Positions 32,401-44,345 of a DNA stretch of 64,000 bases are shown in pieces. The notes under the pieces are model-generated. The model did no database searches, was not told the origin of the DNA, and saw nothing but the letters and a program-made list of their open reading frames with translations. The stretch lies in the NCBI RefSeq assembly GCF_001704415.2, contig NC_030820.1, positions 40,902,036 through 40,966,035 on the forward strand, in the 5' to 3' direction. Each line of letters opens with the position of its first letter. The stretch's first letter is position 1. The translations under genes were made by a program, and so were the position numbers. This DNA comes from Capra hircus (taxonomy: Eukaryota > Chordata > Mammalia > Artiodactyla > Bovidae).

Positions 32401-32785
32401 AAAGACAAATACCATAGGATATCACTTGTATGTGGAATCTAAAATACAGTACAAATCAAAATTATCTATGAAACAAAAACAGACTCACAGATGTAGAGAA
32501 TAGATTTGCAGTTGCCAAAGGAATGAGGGGGAGGGGAAGGTAGGAATGAGAGTTTGGGATTAGCAGAAGCAAACTATTGTATATAGATTGGGCTAAACAA
32601 GGTCTGACTCTATAGTGCAGGGAACTATATTCAATATCTTGTGATAAACCATAATGGAAGAGAACATAAAAAAATAATATATCTGTGTAACTAAATCACT
32701 TTGCTATGCAGAAGAAATTAACATGACATTGAATATCAACTATACTTTGGAACACTTTTTTTAATAAAGTTGTTATTATTTTGAA
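32401..32785 (+). mobile_element. Second L1 3' end fragment, directly after the first
   Basis: GATATCACTTGTATGTGGAA, AAACAAAAACAGACTCACAG, GTGCAGGGAACTATATTCAA and CTTTGCTATGCAGAAGAAAT belong to a related L1 3' end in the same orientation. Both this and the preceding copy carry the same region, so two insertions or a local duplication lie in tandem. Confidence 0.78.
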
Positions 32786-32879
32786 AGTGCTTGCTGTGTC
32801 AGGCTCTCAGTTGTGCACTCTATCTGTAGTAGTGTCTCCTTCCACACTCACAGCAATCTCATCAAGAATGGGAGACGAG

Positions 32880-33190
32880 GGGCTTCCCTGGTGGTCCAGT
32901 GGTTAAGACTCTGTGCATCAAGTGCTTTCTGCAGGCGGCGCACGTTCCATCCCTGGCTGGGGACTAATATCCCACATACTATGTAACGCATGCTGAGTCA
33001 TTTCAGTCGTGTCTGACCCTTTGCGACCCCATGGACTGTAACCTGCCAGGCTCCTCTAATCATGGGATTCTCCAGACAAGACTACTGGAGTGGGCAGCCA
33101 TTCCCTTCTCCAGGGGATCTTCCCGACCCAGGGGTTGAACCTGCAACTCTAACTGTGACAAGGCCAAAAACAAAACCAAAGTAAAGGGAG
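32880..33190 (+). mobile_element. CHR-type SINE split by a Bov-tA insertion
   Basis: The head GGGGCTTCCCTGGTGGTCCA starts at about 32880 and runs to GACTAATATCCCACATACTA near 32982. The tail ACAAGGCCAAAAACAAAACC resumes at about 33158. The 170 bp between is a Bov-tA SINE in the opposite orientation. Confidence 0.8.
32985..33152 (-). mobile_element. Bov-tA-type SINE nested in a CHR SINE
   Basis: GCTGAGTCATTTCAGTCGTG, GTAACCTGCCAGGCTCCTCT and CCAGGGGTTGAACCTGCAAC give the reverse complement of Bov-tA. The tRNA head end is truncated. Confidence 0.85.
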
Positions 33191-34520
33191 ATGAGATTCC
33201 TGCTCACTGGGCCAGTCACACTTCTAGAAACAACTACCCGATCCAGTGGAAATGTAGTCTCTAAGCCATCTTATTAGGCAAATGTCAATGAAAATAATTT
33301 TAATGGCATTCTTGCATTAGGAAGAAGCCTTAATGGAAACACAATTTTGCCATAATTAGATTGAAATAGTTCAGCACTGTATACATAATCTGAACTGATC
33401 TTACTTAAGCTCAGCTAGTACATTGACAAGTCACTACTGTAAGCTTTTAAGAAATGGATTTCTAATATTTGATTTTTCATAGTGTTTATTCAAAATTTAA
33501 TTTTACCATTAAAATTTGCACTATATGAGTCATTAAGGCTACACCTTTCTCATTACTGTAACAGGAAGACACATTCAAACAAAGGCATTTCAGAGTACTC
33601 AAGGCTGACTAATGAAAGTCGACACCTAGAGGCTTTCTTTGAACTGGTCAGGACTTTCTGTTCTTGATGAAGGGCACCCTCTTTTCCAGGGATAGGAATG
33701 GTCATTTTACATCCATTTTAAAGGCTTGCTTTTCTATTATATCTTTTTCTTGGCCTCCTTTCCAGAGTCTGTCTCTGAAAAACAGGCTTAGAAGCCCTTC
33801 TAATGAAGGGGAGAATGTCCCTGCTCAATGCCATTCCCAGAGAGACTTGACCTAAAGTACGTGGGGGCAGGGACAGTGAGTAAACAGCTGGGAAATTTTT
33901 TCCACTGGACTGGGACATCTCCTATATTCTGTAGATGTGCAATTAGACTCTGGCTCAGATGACTTAATTGTAGCATTTTCAAGGGCTTTGCAGGGTCTAA
34001 GAGGCAGTGAGCCATGCGCCAGGACTCTGGAATGAGATGAGACACTCAGGTTAGTCCTTCTGGACCACATAACAAAGGCTTCTCAGCTTTTTTGCAACAC
34101 CAATTTCCTTGTCTCTGAATCAAAAGTAAACTGAGATGGTATCTTCGTGCAGTCTTTGGAGGCTTAGTATTGGATTAACACACTCATATACAATACAATT
34201 CCTCGGCACAAAATAAGCAATGAAGTCGTGGTCCTTCTTGTCCTGTCCTCATGACCTGCCACCAATTACCAGCACAGACCAGTGCCCCTTCTCAGGACTC
34301 AAATAAAGGTGGAGTTCTGGTGGTGAGGAAGGGGAGCAACCCCAATTATCTCCTCAACACACCAGCAAAAAAGAGATGAAGAATCATCTTGGGAGAAAGC
34401 CTCACCCAAAGAAGGAAAGAGAATTCCCTGAAATGAGTCCTTCATGTCATCCTTCTTCTCATTTATGTGTAAGAGAACTCTTGCTTTCTGATTCCATTCA
34501 CCCCGTGTCCTATTTTCCTT
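33191..34520. other. Intergenic DNA, no gene seen
   Basis: AT-rich, largely non-repetitive by eye, without a recognised gene. Short frames around 33480-34070 on both strands have no known domain. Confidence 0.4.
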
Positions 34521-34521
34521 T

Positions 34522-34695
34522 TAAAAAGATTTTTATTGGAATACAGCTGATTTACAATGTTGTGCTGTTCCCTGCTGTACAGCAAAGTGGATCAGTTATA
34601 CACATACATAGATCCACTCTTCTTTTAGATTCTTTTCCCATAAGGTCATTATGGAGTACTGAGTAGAGTTCCCTGTGCAGGTCCTTTTTAGCTCT
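34522..34695 (-). mobile_element. L1 3' end fragment
   Basis: TTTATTGGAATACAGCTGAT, GTACAGCAAAGTGGATCAGT and GAGTACTGAGTAGAGTTCCC are the reverse complement of an artiodactyl L1 3' UTR. Confidence 0.8.
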
Positions 34696-37600
34696 TTATT
34701 TTATGTATACAAATGACCTTCTTCCTCAAGTTGTGTTTTTATTAAATGTCCCTCCATTCATGCTGATGTTCATCCTCTCAGCCTTCCCTTCTCACTTCCC
34801 CACACTCCCCACATCTTTTGCACAAGCAAGACCTATCAGCCCAACCCCCAAGCCCTGTCTCCACCTCCACTGTTGCCCTCAGCGCCCAAACCACCGTGAT
34901 TGCCTTGTCGTGTTAGTTCTCAGGACCCTTTTAGGTCCTGCTCGGCGGGCTTTCTCATTCTGTGTTTGCCCCCAACCCACAGCAAACAGGGCAATGCTTT
35001 AAATGCGTAAATCTGATCACCTGCCTTCCACCGCAAAACCAATAACTCCCCGTTGACCTTAGAGTAAAATTCTCTGCAGAAACGTAGACAGGCTGCAGGC
35101 CTCAGTTCTTAAACGGTAACTTGAAGGGGAGGACAGTCCGGATTTAAATAAAAGTGGGAAAGACTTCAAGGACAATTTAGTCACGCACTGTCAGAGAAAG
35201 TACAACGTCTGGACAGAACTGTTCACCTGAAGCACGAACAGGATTGTTGTTGAGTCATGTCTGACTCTTTTCAACCCCAGATGGTGACTAGTGGCAAAGC
35301 TACGAGGCAGTGAACTTGAACAGAGAAGAAAAACTAAGGAGATGCAGCATGCTCTATTAGAGCAGATCTAGCAGCAGCTCTCAGGACATTTGCTAGGGAT
35401 GCCTTAGATAAGCAGGGAATTCCCCCCGTCACATCCCAAGCTGAGAAGTGGGTGGCTGCTTGGCTTGGTTTAGGGCTCATTGACTTCAGGGCTACAGGTC
35501 CACAGCTCTGCAATTCTTGCAGCCTCTCTCTCACAAAAGCGAAACGACAGGAGCTCCAGCTTCATGACCACCCAGTACAGTCAGAGGCAGGGGACAGAGG
35601 GCAATGCAGGTCAGGCTCTTTTCCTCACCGACCATCCTCCTGTTACAGAGAATCACTCCTTCCCAGAATTTCCCCAGCTGGTCCAGACTTTACCTTGAGT
35701 CTCTTTGGCCAAGACTGTGTCATAAAACCACTCCAGCCCTCTGGTCTGGCACATCATGTCTGAGATTAAGAATCTCTGCTCAAGACATGAATGAGGTTGA
35801 GGTTTTGTAAGAGAGCCAAGAAAAAGGAGGGTATTGCCCAAACGGGTGGGCAGTCACCATGTCTGCACAACATGCCAGAAAGGGAGACGGAGAATCCAGT
35901 TTGGAAGAAGGCAGGATCCCCAAAGAAGAAAATTCCTTACAAGGGAACGAATGCTTCGTTATGTCCTAATAAACAGTCCTTCCTCTTATGGAAGGACTCA
36001 TTAAGAACATGAATCAGGACAAAGAGAAACAGGCAGCAACCCAGTGCAGTGTGGAAGCCCGAAAGAGCTCTTAAGCTAGATAAAGGGTATTAGTGAGAAA
36101 AAAAAAAAAAAGAGATTGGAAGCTTAACTAATAATACTGTGTTAATATTACTTTCCTGATTATCATCATTGTACTGTGATTATGTAAGACATTAACATTT
36201 GGGTAAGCAGGGTCTGTGGAAATTCCTTGTATTATTTCTGTAACTTTTTAGTGAGTCTAAAATTATTTCAAAATGAAAACTGAAAAATAAAACAAATGTT
36301 CAGAACCAAGAAAATGAAAAGAGTAATATGAGATGGTGGGATGTTTCCTTGCTTTAGCTAAGAACATAAATTGTTAAAATACTCCTATTTGTAGCTTAAT
36401 AAACAAAATAGGAATGACAAAAAATGGGATGGATAGGGCTAAAAATTTTGAGTGATACTAGAAAAAAAGTTCACTATAATCACAATGAACCATAATTAGA
36501 AAATGATTGCAAATGTTTTAGATATAGAGAGCAAAAACTCACATATAAAAACTTAATTTCCTCCTCTTTCAAAGCAGGAGTCAGATATTGTACATAGTGG
36601 AAATATGATCATAAAAATAATATCCATAACGAAAGCTTTTATATTCATTTTCACTTTAGAAAAATTGTTTAGAAATGATCTGCTCTATCAGATCATATGA
36701 ATTTCAGCATTTCTTCATATTTTAATTCATCCTCTTTTTCTTCGATTAAATAAATAATTAAATAAATGATCAAAATGCTTTAATCCAATTAAAATGTCAT
36801 AAATACTATGAGGCAATTTTTCTAAAGGCCTCTGTTTCTCTCTGTCTGGCTATCTATCTTTTTTCTGTCTACCTATCTATTTGTCTATCTGCCTATTTGT
36901 CTGTCTATCGATCTTGCTGTCAATCTTTCTGTCTGTCTGTGTATATGCAAAGATGGATGCTTTGAGTAGTGTTTACTGACTGCTTGGAACCATGCTTGTT
37001 TGAGTTTGGTGGATTTCTCTTACCTTTTTGTGCCACTCTGAATTTTTAAAATTCACAGTTTTTGAAGTGAGTGTGTGTTTTGTTCCTAAAAACATTTAAA
37101 AGACTAGATGATTAAAAAAATAAAACAAGTTACATAGTTGGAGATGTGATAAATAATATTTCTGTGTGTTGCATGTTCCAACAAGAATAAAGCATTAGGA
37201 TTTGAAGCAGTGACTGTTCCCACTGCCCACTGCCTGGAATTCCTTCTTATTGCCTTTCTTATTGTTCTGCCTCATTCTTTTCTCTGTTTAGCTTCTCTTC
37301 TTTTTAGACCCAGTTCAAACAAGGATCTCTCTCTCTCTCTGTCTCTCTCTCAACTGCTGTGACATTTCATATTATTAACTATCTGACATGATTGTAGTGG
37401 AACCTGTGTTGATGACCCATCTTCCCATTTTCACACTGTTAGGGCCAGGGCCACGTTCTTTGTAATTCCCATGCTCATCGCCATGCTTTGGGTGTATTCT
37501 AAGCTTCATAATTGATCATCCCGCATTTGAATAGGTGATTAGAAAGCTGGGAATGTCACCAAGGAGAACAGAAGATGCAAAATGAATTTGAACTGAAACA

Positions 37601-38148
37601 TCAATAAGTATAAACATTTGGAGTTTATGGGATTCTGGTGACAAAATTTCCTCATGTGATTTCACCTGGAGGATGGATTAGACAAAAGAAAGTCCACAGA
37701 CACACACCCTCAGGACTGAAAGGGTGCGCACAGTCTCAGGCACAGCAGGTGGGCATCCAAGGTTGGTGTATTTCCTCCAGGTCTTGTGGAAAAGCCTTGC
37801 TTGGAGGCACAGCGTGTTGGTCCATCAACACAGGAATCCATGGTCAGCAAGTGAACCTTCACATGCTCTCTGTTTTTAGCAAGTGGTCCTTAGGAGCAGA
37901 AACTGCAGCTGGGCAAACCAGAGTTTAAACCTCACTTTCCTCACTTCCTATTGAGCTGTTGTTTCCATGTACTATGGGGCCAGCCCTCTTAGGACTCACC
38001 TTGTAGGCATATTGTGAGGACAAAAACAAGATAATAGCTGAAAGGCAATCACTCCAAGTCTGCACTAAGTAACATCAGGTTACAGAAGATTACAGCCCAA
38101 TAGTTACTGTTGTGACTAGCTCTTCATTGTTGCACTGTTCTTGCGTTT
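34696..38148. other. Intergenic DNA, no gene seen
   Basis: About 3.4 kb with no recognised gene. It holds a very short Bov-tA remnant at about 35244-35283 (TTGTTGAGTCATGTCTGACT), an exact GLI nonamer at 35566-35574, AT-rich DNA at 36080-36830, a tetranucleotide-type repeat (36838-36945) and a short (TC)n at 37327-37351. Confidence 0.4.
36838..36945. repeat. (CTAT/CTGT)n degenerate tetranucleotide repeat
   Basis: Mixed TCTA, TCTG and TTTG units (CTGTCTACCTATCTATTTGT and similar) cover about 110 bp. Confidence 0.8.
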
Positions 38149-38149
38149 G

Positions 38150-38357
38150 GGCATGCTCAGTTGTGTCCAACTCTTGGCGACCCCATGAACTGTGGCCCAC
38201 CAGGCTCCTCTGTCCATGGGATTTTCTAGGCAAGAATACTAGAATGGGTTTTGATTTCCTCTTCCAGTGAACTTTCTGACCCAGGGATTGAATTCAAGTT
38301 TCCTGAGGCTCCTGCATTGGCAGGCAAGTTCTTGACCACTAGTGCCACCTGGGAAGC
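38150..38357 (-). mobile_element. Bov-tA-type SINE, full length but diverged
   Basis: GCATGCTCAGTTGTGTCCAA at the left, CACCAGGCTCCTCTGTCCAT in the middle, then GCATTGGCAGGCAAGTTCTT and GCCACCTGGGAAGC at the right. Minus orientation. Confidence 0.9.
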
Positions 38358-39150
38358 ATTTCTGTTCCTTTTGCTTTAGGTTAAATTCATGAATCCTTTT
38401 GTGCCTCTGTTTCTCCAGGAATGAACTTGGAAATGACCTGGTCTTGTAGATATCAGGTGGCAGGAGTGCACAAACATTTCGTACCAGGAAGCTGCAGTCA
38501 GCTCCAGGCCGATGATGGCGGGACAGCTGACCCTCTTTCCTGCAGAGTCTTGGCTCCTTATCTCTACAACGAGCACCAAGGAGTTGGCCTTTCTTCCAGG
38601 GCTGCTTCTTGGTGGAGCTCATAGCTGATGATAAAGCGCTTGACAAACATGGAGTGCTGAATGGTATCTGGTTGGAACCAGAGGTGAGGCATTGATAAGG
38701 AAGAGGATGGCGACAGGTTTCTGATACCCACCATAGTCCCTTATGAACACAGTCTTTCCTGGATATTGTCATACAGTGCAATGCACCAGCAAGATTAATC
38801 ACAAGAATAACTAGCATTTACTGAGAGCTTATTCTGATCCAGACAGTGGAATGCCTGGTGGCTTTGGGGCCATGAGCAGGTCATTTTTTTTTTTAAACAA
38901 TCCACCTTCTGATATAATTATTATTTCAAGTATAATCTTGAAATAAAGCAAGGTGTATTAGTGGTCATAAAATACACACGGGCCTGGGAAACTTTTTGTT
39001 TATTGAAGTAGAGTTGATTGGCAATATTGCGTTAGCTTCAAGAATTTGGAAAGTGATTTAGCTATATATATATTTTTTTAATTTTTCAGATTATTTCATT
39101 GAAAACTTTTGATCAAACGTTGTATCTATAATCATGCCTGTAAAAGTAAC
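38358..39150. other. Intergenic DNA, no gene seen
   Basis: No recognised gene. A 192-codon open frame on the minus strand (38239-38817) runs into the neighbouring SINE and has no known domain, so I do not call it. Confidence 0.4.
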
Positions 39151-39154
39151 AATA

Positions 39155-39350
39155 ATACAGAGACTTCCCTGGCAGCCAGGTAGTTAAAACTTTGCTTTCA
39201 AATGCAGGGAGTGGTGATTCCATCCCTGGTCTGAGAGCTAAGATCCCACATGCCTTGTGGCCAAAAAAATCAAAACATAAAGTAGAAGCAATATTGTAAA
39301 CAAATTCAATAAAGACTTTTTAAATGGCCTGCATAAAAAAAATCATTAAA
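39155..39350 (+). mobile_element. CHR-type SINE fragment
   Basis: GAGACTTCCCTGGCAGCCAG, ATTCCATCCCTGGTCTGAGA and GATCCCACATGCCTTGTGGC are followed by an A-rich tail containing CAATAAAGACTTTTTAAA. Plus orientation. Confidence 0.78.
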
Positions 39351-39369
39351 ACTAAGTAAAAGTAACAAT

Positions 39370-39865
39370 AGTTTAGTTCAGCTCACTCACTCAGTTGTGT
39401 CTGACTCTTTGCGACCCCATTGACTGCAGCACGCCAGGCTTCTCTGTCCATCACCAACTCCTGGAGCCTACTTAAACTCATGTCCATTCAATCAGTGATG
39501 CCATCCAACCATCTCATCCTCTGTTGTCCCCTTCTCCTCCTGCCTTCTATCTTTCCCAGCATCAGGGTCTTTTCAAATGAGTCAGTTCTTCAAATCAGTT
39601 GGCCAAAGTATTGGAGTTTTAGCTTCAGCATCAATCCTTCCAATAAATATTCAGGACTGATTTCCTTTAGGAATGACTGGTTAGACCTTCTTGCAGTCCA
39701 AGGGACTCTCAAGAGTCTTCTTCAACACCACAGTTCAAAAGCATCAATTCTTCTGTGCTCAGCTTTCTTTATAGTTCAATTCTCACATCCATATATGACT
39801 ACCGGAAAAACCATAGCTTTGACTAGATGGACCTTTGTTGGCAAAATAATGTCTCTGCTTTTCTT
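39370..39865 (-). mobile_element. BovB LINE 3' fragment, left arm of an inverted repeat
   Basis: The left edge TTCAGCTCACTCACTCAGTT and GACTGCAGCACGCCAGGC are the BovB 3' end reversed. The minus strand encodes the C-terminal BovB region back to the DITLPTK-type segment at the right edge. At 39865/39866 the sequence switches directly to a BovB copy in the other orientation. Confidence 0.92.
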
Positions 39866-40815
39866 CTGAGAAATCTGTATGCAGGTCAAGAAGCAACAGT
39901 TAGAACTGGACATGAAAAAACAGACTGTTTCCAAATCAGAAAAGGAGTATTTCAAGGCTGTATAGTGTCACTGCTTATTTAACTTATATTCAAGGTACAT
40001 CATGCGAAATGCTGGACCAGATGAAGCACAAGCTGGAATCAAGATGGCCAGGAGAAATATCAATAACCTCAGACATGCAGATGACACCACCTTTATAGCA
40101 GAAAGTGAGGAGGGAAGAGCCTCCTGATGAAAGTGAAAGAGGAGAGTGAAAAGGCTGGCTTAAAACTCAACATTCAAAAAACAAAGATCATGGCATTCGG
40201 TCCCATCACTTCATGGAAAATAGATGGGGAAACAATGGAAACAGTGACAGACTTTATTTTGGGGGGGCTCCAAAATCACTGCAGATGGTGACTGTAGCCA
40301 TGAAATTGAAAGACACTTGCTCCTTGGAAGAAAAGCTACAACCAACCTAGATAGCATATTAAAAAGCAGAGACATTACTTTGCCAACAAAGGTCTGTCTA
40401 GTCAAAGCCATGGTTTTTCCAGTAGTCATGTATGCATGTGAGAGTTGGACTATAAAGAAAGCTGAGTGCTGAAGAATTGATGCTTTTGAGCTGTGGTGTT
40501 GGAGAAGACTCTTGAGAGTCCCTTGGACTGCAAGGAGATCCAACCAGTCAATCCTAAAGGAAAATCAGTCCTGAATAACTCCAATACTTTGGCCACCTGA
40601 TGTGAAGAGCTGACTTAGCAAAGACCCTGATGTTGGGAAAGATAGAAGGCAGGAGGAGAAGGGGATGACAGAGGATAAAATGGTTGGATGGCATCACTGA
40701 CATCGATCAATGGACATGAGTTTGAACAAGTTCTGGGAGTTGGTGATGGACAGGGAAGCCTGGTATGCCTCAGTCCATTGGGTCGCAAAGAGTTGGACAC
40801 GACTGAGTGAGTGAA
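39866..40815 (+). mobile_element. BovB LINE 3' fragment, right arm of an inverted repeat
   Basis: The copy begins in the RT region (GAGAAATCTGTATGCAGGTC), passes a damaged YADDT region (the Tyr codon has become His, CATGCAGATGACACC at about 40074-40088), and ends with the BovB 3' end GGTCGCAAAGAGTTGGACAC and ACTGAGTGAGTGAACTGAAC. Small deletions and a G run near 40260 break the frame. Confidence 0.92.
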
Positions 40816-43800
40816 CTGAACCGAGTCTCTCCTCTCTGAGACTTCACTCGTGACCAGGGTTGCTGCAATGTCTCCAGAATACACACATTACCATTGTGTA
40901 GCAATAACTCACATTTTCATTGTTTGTGTCGGTCTTCTCTTCTTCCTCCTTTTTTTTTCTCTTTTTTCATTTTAAAATAAATTTAGTGGTTTTGTTATTT
41001 TATCATCTTTATTTGAAAAATGTTTCATAACTGCAATTAATCAAGCTTATAGAAAAAGTACAGAAATCAGTTAAATGAAAGCATGTGCTCACTATCCAGG
41101 TCTTCATTTGTATGTATGGATTAAATAAGTAGTATAAAATCTCAATTTTCATCTCCACCTTTCTTCCAAGATGCAATTATATCAGTATCTTTCTAATTAA
41201 GTCTAAATTATTTAACATCTTTGTACATTTTCTAAGTGAAAAAAAATACCTGAGGATGTCTTAAGTAACTATTACAAATTACTCTGTCTTTATTACAGTT
41301 TTCTAGAAATAGATTATATATGATAAAAACAAAGTCATGCTTATTATTTTCAGAGGATGTAGTAAATGTATCAGCTTATTTTATCCATTTTTTAATTTTG
41401 GCTGTTCAGAGTGCATTTGGGGAGGTACAAATGATCTGAATTCCTGGTTCCCTGAGAGATGCTGTAGGATTTAAGATGGCAGGCATCTCAATCCACATTT
41501 GAGAAGATGTGTTTCAGTGAAGAACCTGAATGTCCCAGCCAGACTGTAAAAGAAGCATGTCAACTGCTTCCTCTGTAAAGACTATTAAAAGCACAGAAAG
41601 TAGGGGACACTAATAGAAAAGTTCCAGAAAGGCTTAAGAGCACAGCTTAGAAAATATCACATAAATGACTACTTTGGATTCTCTGTGGAGTCTCTTGCAA
41701 GTAAGGGAAGCCATTGAGCTGTTCATATGTTTTTGTTTTTACTGCTGTAACCTAGTCATTAAAATTTCCCAGGGAGCCTCTGCTCAGTGGCACATGAACT
41801 GAGAGCAGAAAAGGCCCTCTTGTCTATCAGCCCCACATGGCAGTGTTTGGGAGCTATAAATCAGGATGTTCTAAAAGCTTTGCTTTCCCTGACATAATCC
41901 CAAGTGTATCCATTATACCTGTGGAATCATCTTCCAGGGATGTAGTGCCGTCTTGCTCATATAACTCAAGGTAAACTTCTTCCAGGAATCCAGTCCCTTC
42001 CTCAAAATAGAGGGGTAAAACTCCATTTTGTCTAAATCTCTTTAAATCATCACAGTCTTTGTCTGTTGCCCTGATGTTCCATTATTCTTTCTAGCTTAGA
42101 TTTTAAGACCCTACAAGAGGTAACGTCAGCTGGTCGACTATCACGTATATAAAATATCAGTGACACACAGGACAGGTTGGGTAGGTTTAGTCCCATAAAA
42201 AACAACAGAAAATCACTGGTGTTCAAGTGGAGGTTTATTCCATTCACGTTGAATGATTCTGATACAAAACAATTTTTTTTTTCAGTGACCAATATTAGGC
42301 TCCCCAGTTCTCTCAAGTAACTGACAAACGTAAATTTCACTTTTCAGTTATTTTTCTGCGGCTGAGCCACAACGCTGAAGGCTTTACAGCAAAGGCGACA
42401 CATGGAGCCATTACTCACTGGGCAAATAACCCTATCACAGGGCAAGAGAGTAACCTTCACATCCGCCACTCCCAGAGCTGCCCCGCCTCCCAAACAGAAA
42501 TGCTGCGTCAAAGACATTGGTTCTTGGTGTTTGCGTAATTTTTTTATGTGTTAGTTTTTGCAATAAATGTCAAGCTCTGGTTGAGTTGAACATGTGCAAG
42601 TAGATAGCAGGGGTACAAGGGAGATGAGAAAAAGACAAAGACACACAGAGTAGCTGGAGTTGATCCTGAATTAAGGACAAAATCAAATTTTAAAGGAGTG
42701 TGTGTGTGTGGGGGTGTGTGTGTGTAAGTTTGCTTGGATCTCAACAGAAGCAGAATATCAGATTTTCTTCATTTCCACCAAAGACAAAACAACAAGGAAT
42801 TGACAAATCATTTCTCAAAGGATTAGGGTTCATGACAAAGGGTCACCCTGATGGTGGATATATTGCAAACACTCCTGAGGTGGTTACCCAGGAGAGTTGG
42901 GGAATTTCTCTTCCTGGGGCCAGATTCGGGGTTGGGGGAGGGATAGAGAGATACCCCTAGATGATTGGTGCAATCTTGGCCTTGAGGGCACGACAAAGCA
43001 TTCCATCTACTCCCTCCTAGGGTCCCAACCTCACAAAGCAGAACAAACCTCTGGTGCCCGGATAGGTGACATTGTGGACAGTGTTTATCTTTCTAGGAGG
43101 CCTCCAGCTGATGTCGTAACCAGGGCAGAGTTGAAGTGACAGAAAGTCCTCTTGAAGGAGGCTAGGGTTGAGCATCCACCCAATGTCACTCTTCAGAGAA
43201 GCCCGTCTGCCCTTCCAAAGGCTCTCCATCATCTTGACAGCATTCTTGGTCAGCAGGTATTATTATGATAATACCTTGAGTTTATTTAGCACCCAGCACC
43301 CTTTCAGGAGAGGTCAAAGCCAGTTGGGCAGTCAGTCAACAACAGTGATTGAAGTCTCTTGGTGTTTAGAGCTGTGTATTAAATCACTGTCAAGCCCCCA
43401 CCAGCCCCATCCTCACCACACACCAAATGTACCTCGGGGGCTGCCGGCCTGAGCCCACATGGCCGCCTGCCCCCCAGGCTTCACCCCGTCTCATTCTCAC
43501 TCATCGGCTTTTATTGACTCACGTTTACTTAGCATTTGTACAGACCTCTCTACATACACACTTGGAGATTTCTCCCCTGCCCATTCTCTCTGTGTCTGAC
43601 AAGCCACAAATATCCTCTCTAGCTGCCTACGCTGCCCACGTAGTTAAAAGCAGGAAGCACAGAATGCCCAGAAACGAAAAAGAGCAAACTGGCAAAGAAG
43701 TTAACTTGATGTTTTAAGCCAAGAAAAGGAGAAGGCTGCTTTCTGAGAGCCTGTCTGTCCACCCGTGAGTGCATGGTGGACTTTGGCCCACATGCTCTAT

Positions 43801-44130
43801 CTTTCACTGCTTCTTTCACGGGATAACAGGAAAGGGCCGGTCTGTGGGGGAAGGAATGTAGGTTGTGAGACTTTTCAAATGACACAGGAAATACAATTGC
43901 CTCAAAATGAGACAACTGAGCTTGGCAAAAAAAAAAAAGTCACCAATCATATATAGTCCAAGGACATCTGTTTCCACTTTTATGAACTTCATCCATTCTT
44001 CCTCCATGTGTGTTTCCTATGTTTTTAATTATTTTTTTATATGTACAGTGAAGTTATCTTCACATATTAACTTCATTATTCCTTTGTTTTTTTTTTAAAT
44101 TTTAAATTTTAAAATCTTTAATTCTTACAT
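40816..44130. other. Intergenic DNA, no gene seen
   Basis: About 3.3 kb without a recognised gene. A broken (TG)n at about 42697-42726 is the only clear simple repeat. The part 40900-41400 is AT-rich. The part 42350-42540 looks non-repetitive with TGTTTGCGTAA at its end (FOX-like). Confidence 0.4.
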
Positions 44131-44134
44131 GCGT

Positions 44135-44345
44135 TCCCTATGTTTTTAATTATTTTTTATTGGGGATAATTGCTTTACAATGCTGTGTTAGTTTCTACTG
44201 TACAGCAAAGTGAATCAGCTGTACATATATATATATTTCCTCCTTTTTGGATTTCCTTCCCATTAAGGTCACTGCACAGCACTGAGTAGAGTACCCTGAG
44301 CAATACATAGGTTCTCATTTGTTATCTATGTTATGTATAATAGCA
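44135..44345 (-). mobile_element. L1 3' end fragment
   Basis: TTTTATTGGGGATAATTGCT, CTGTACAGCAAAGTGAATCA and CTGAGTAGAGTACCCTGAGC give a reverse-oriented artiodactyl L1 3' UTR. A short (TA)n lies inside. Confidence 0.82.

Noticed and set aside
36838..36945. CRISPR-like or spacer-repeat array
   Set aside because: It is a degenerate tetranucleotide repeat with no constant repeat/spacer pattern, and the genome is mammalian.
38239..38817. A 192-codon minus-strand frame
   Set aside because: It runs into a Bov-tA SINE at its end and has no recognised domain, start context or splice structure.
39370..40815. Twin-priming (5' inversion) of a single BovB insertion
   Set aside because: In twin priming only one part would hold the 3' end; here both oppositely oriented pieces contain the same 3' terminus.
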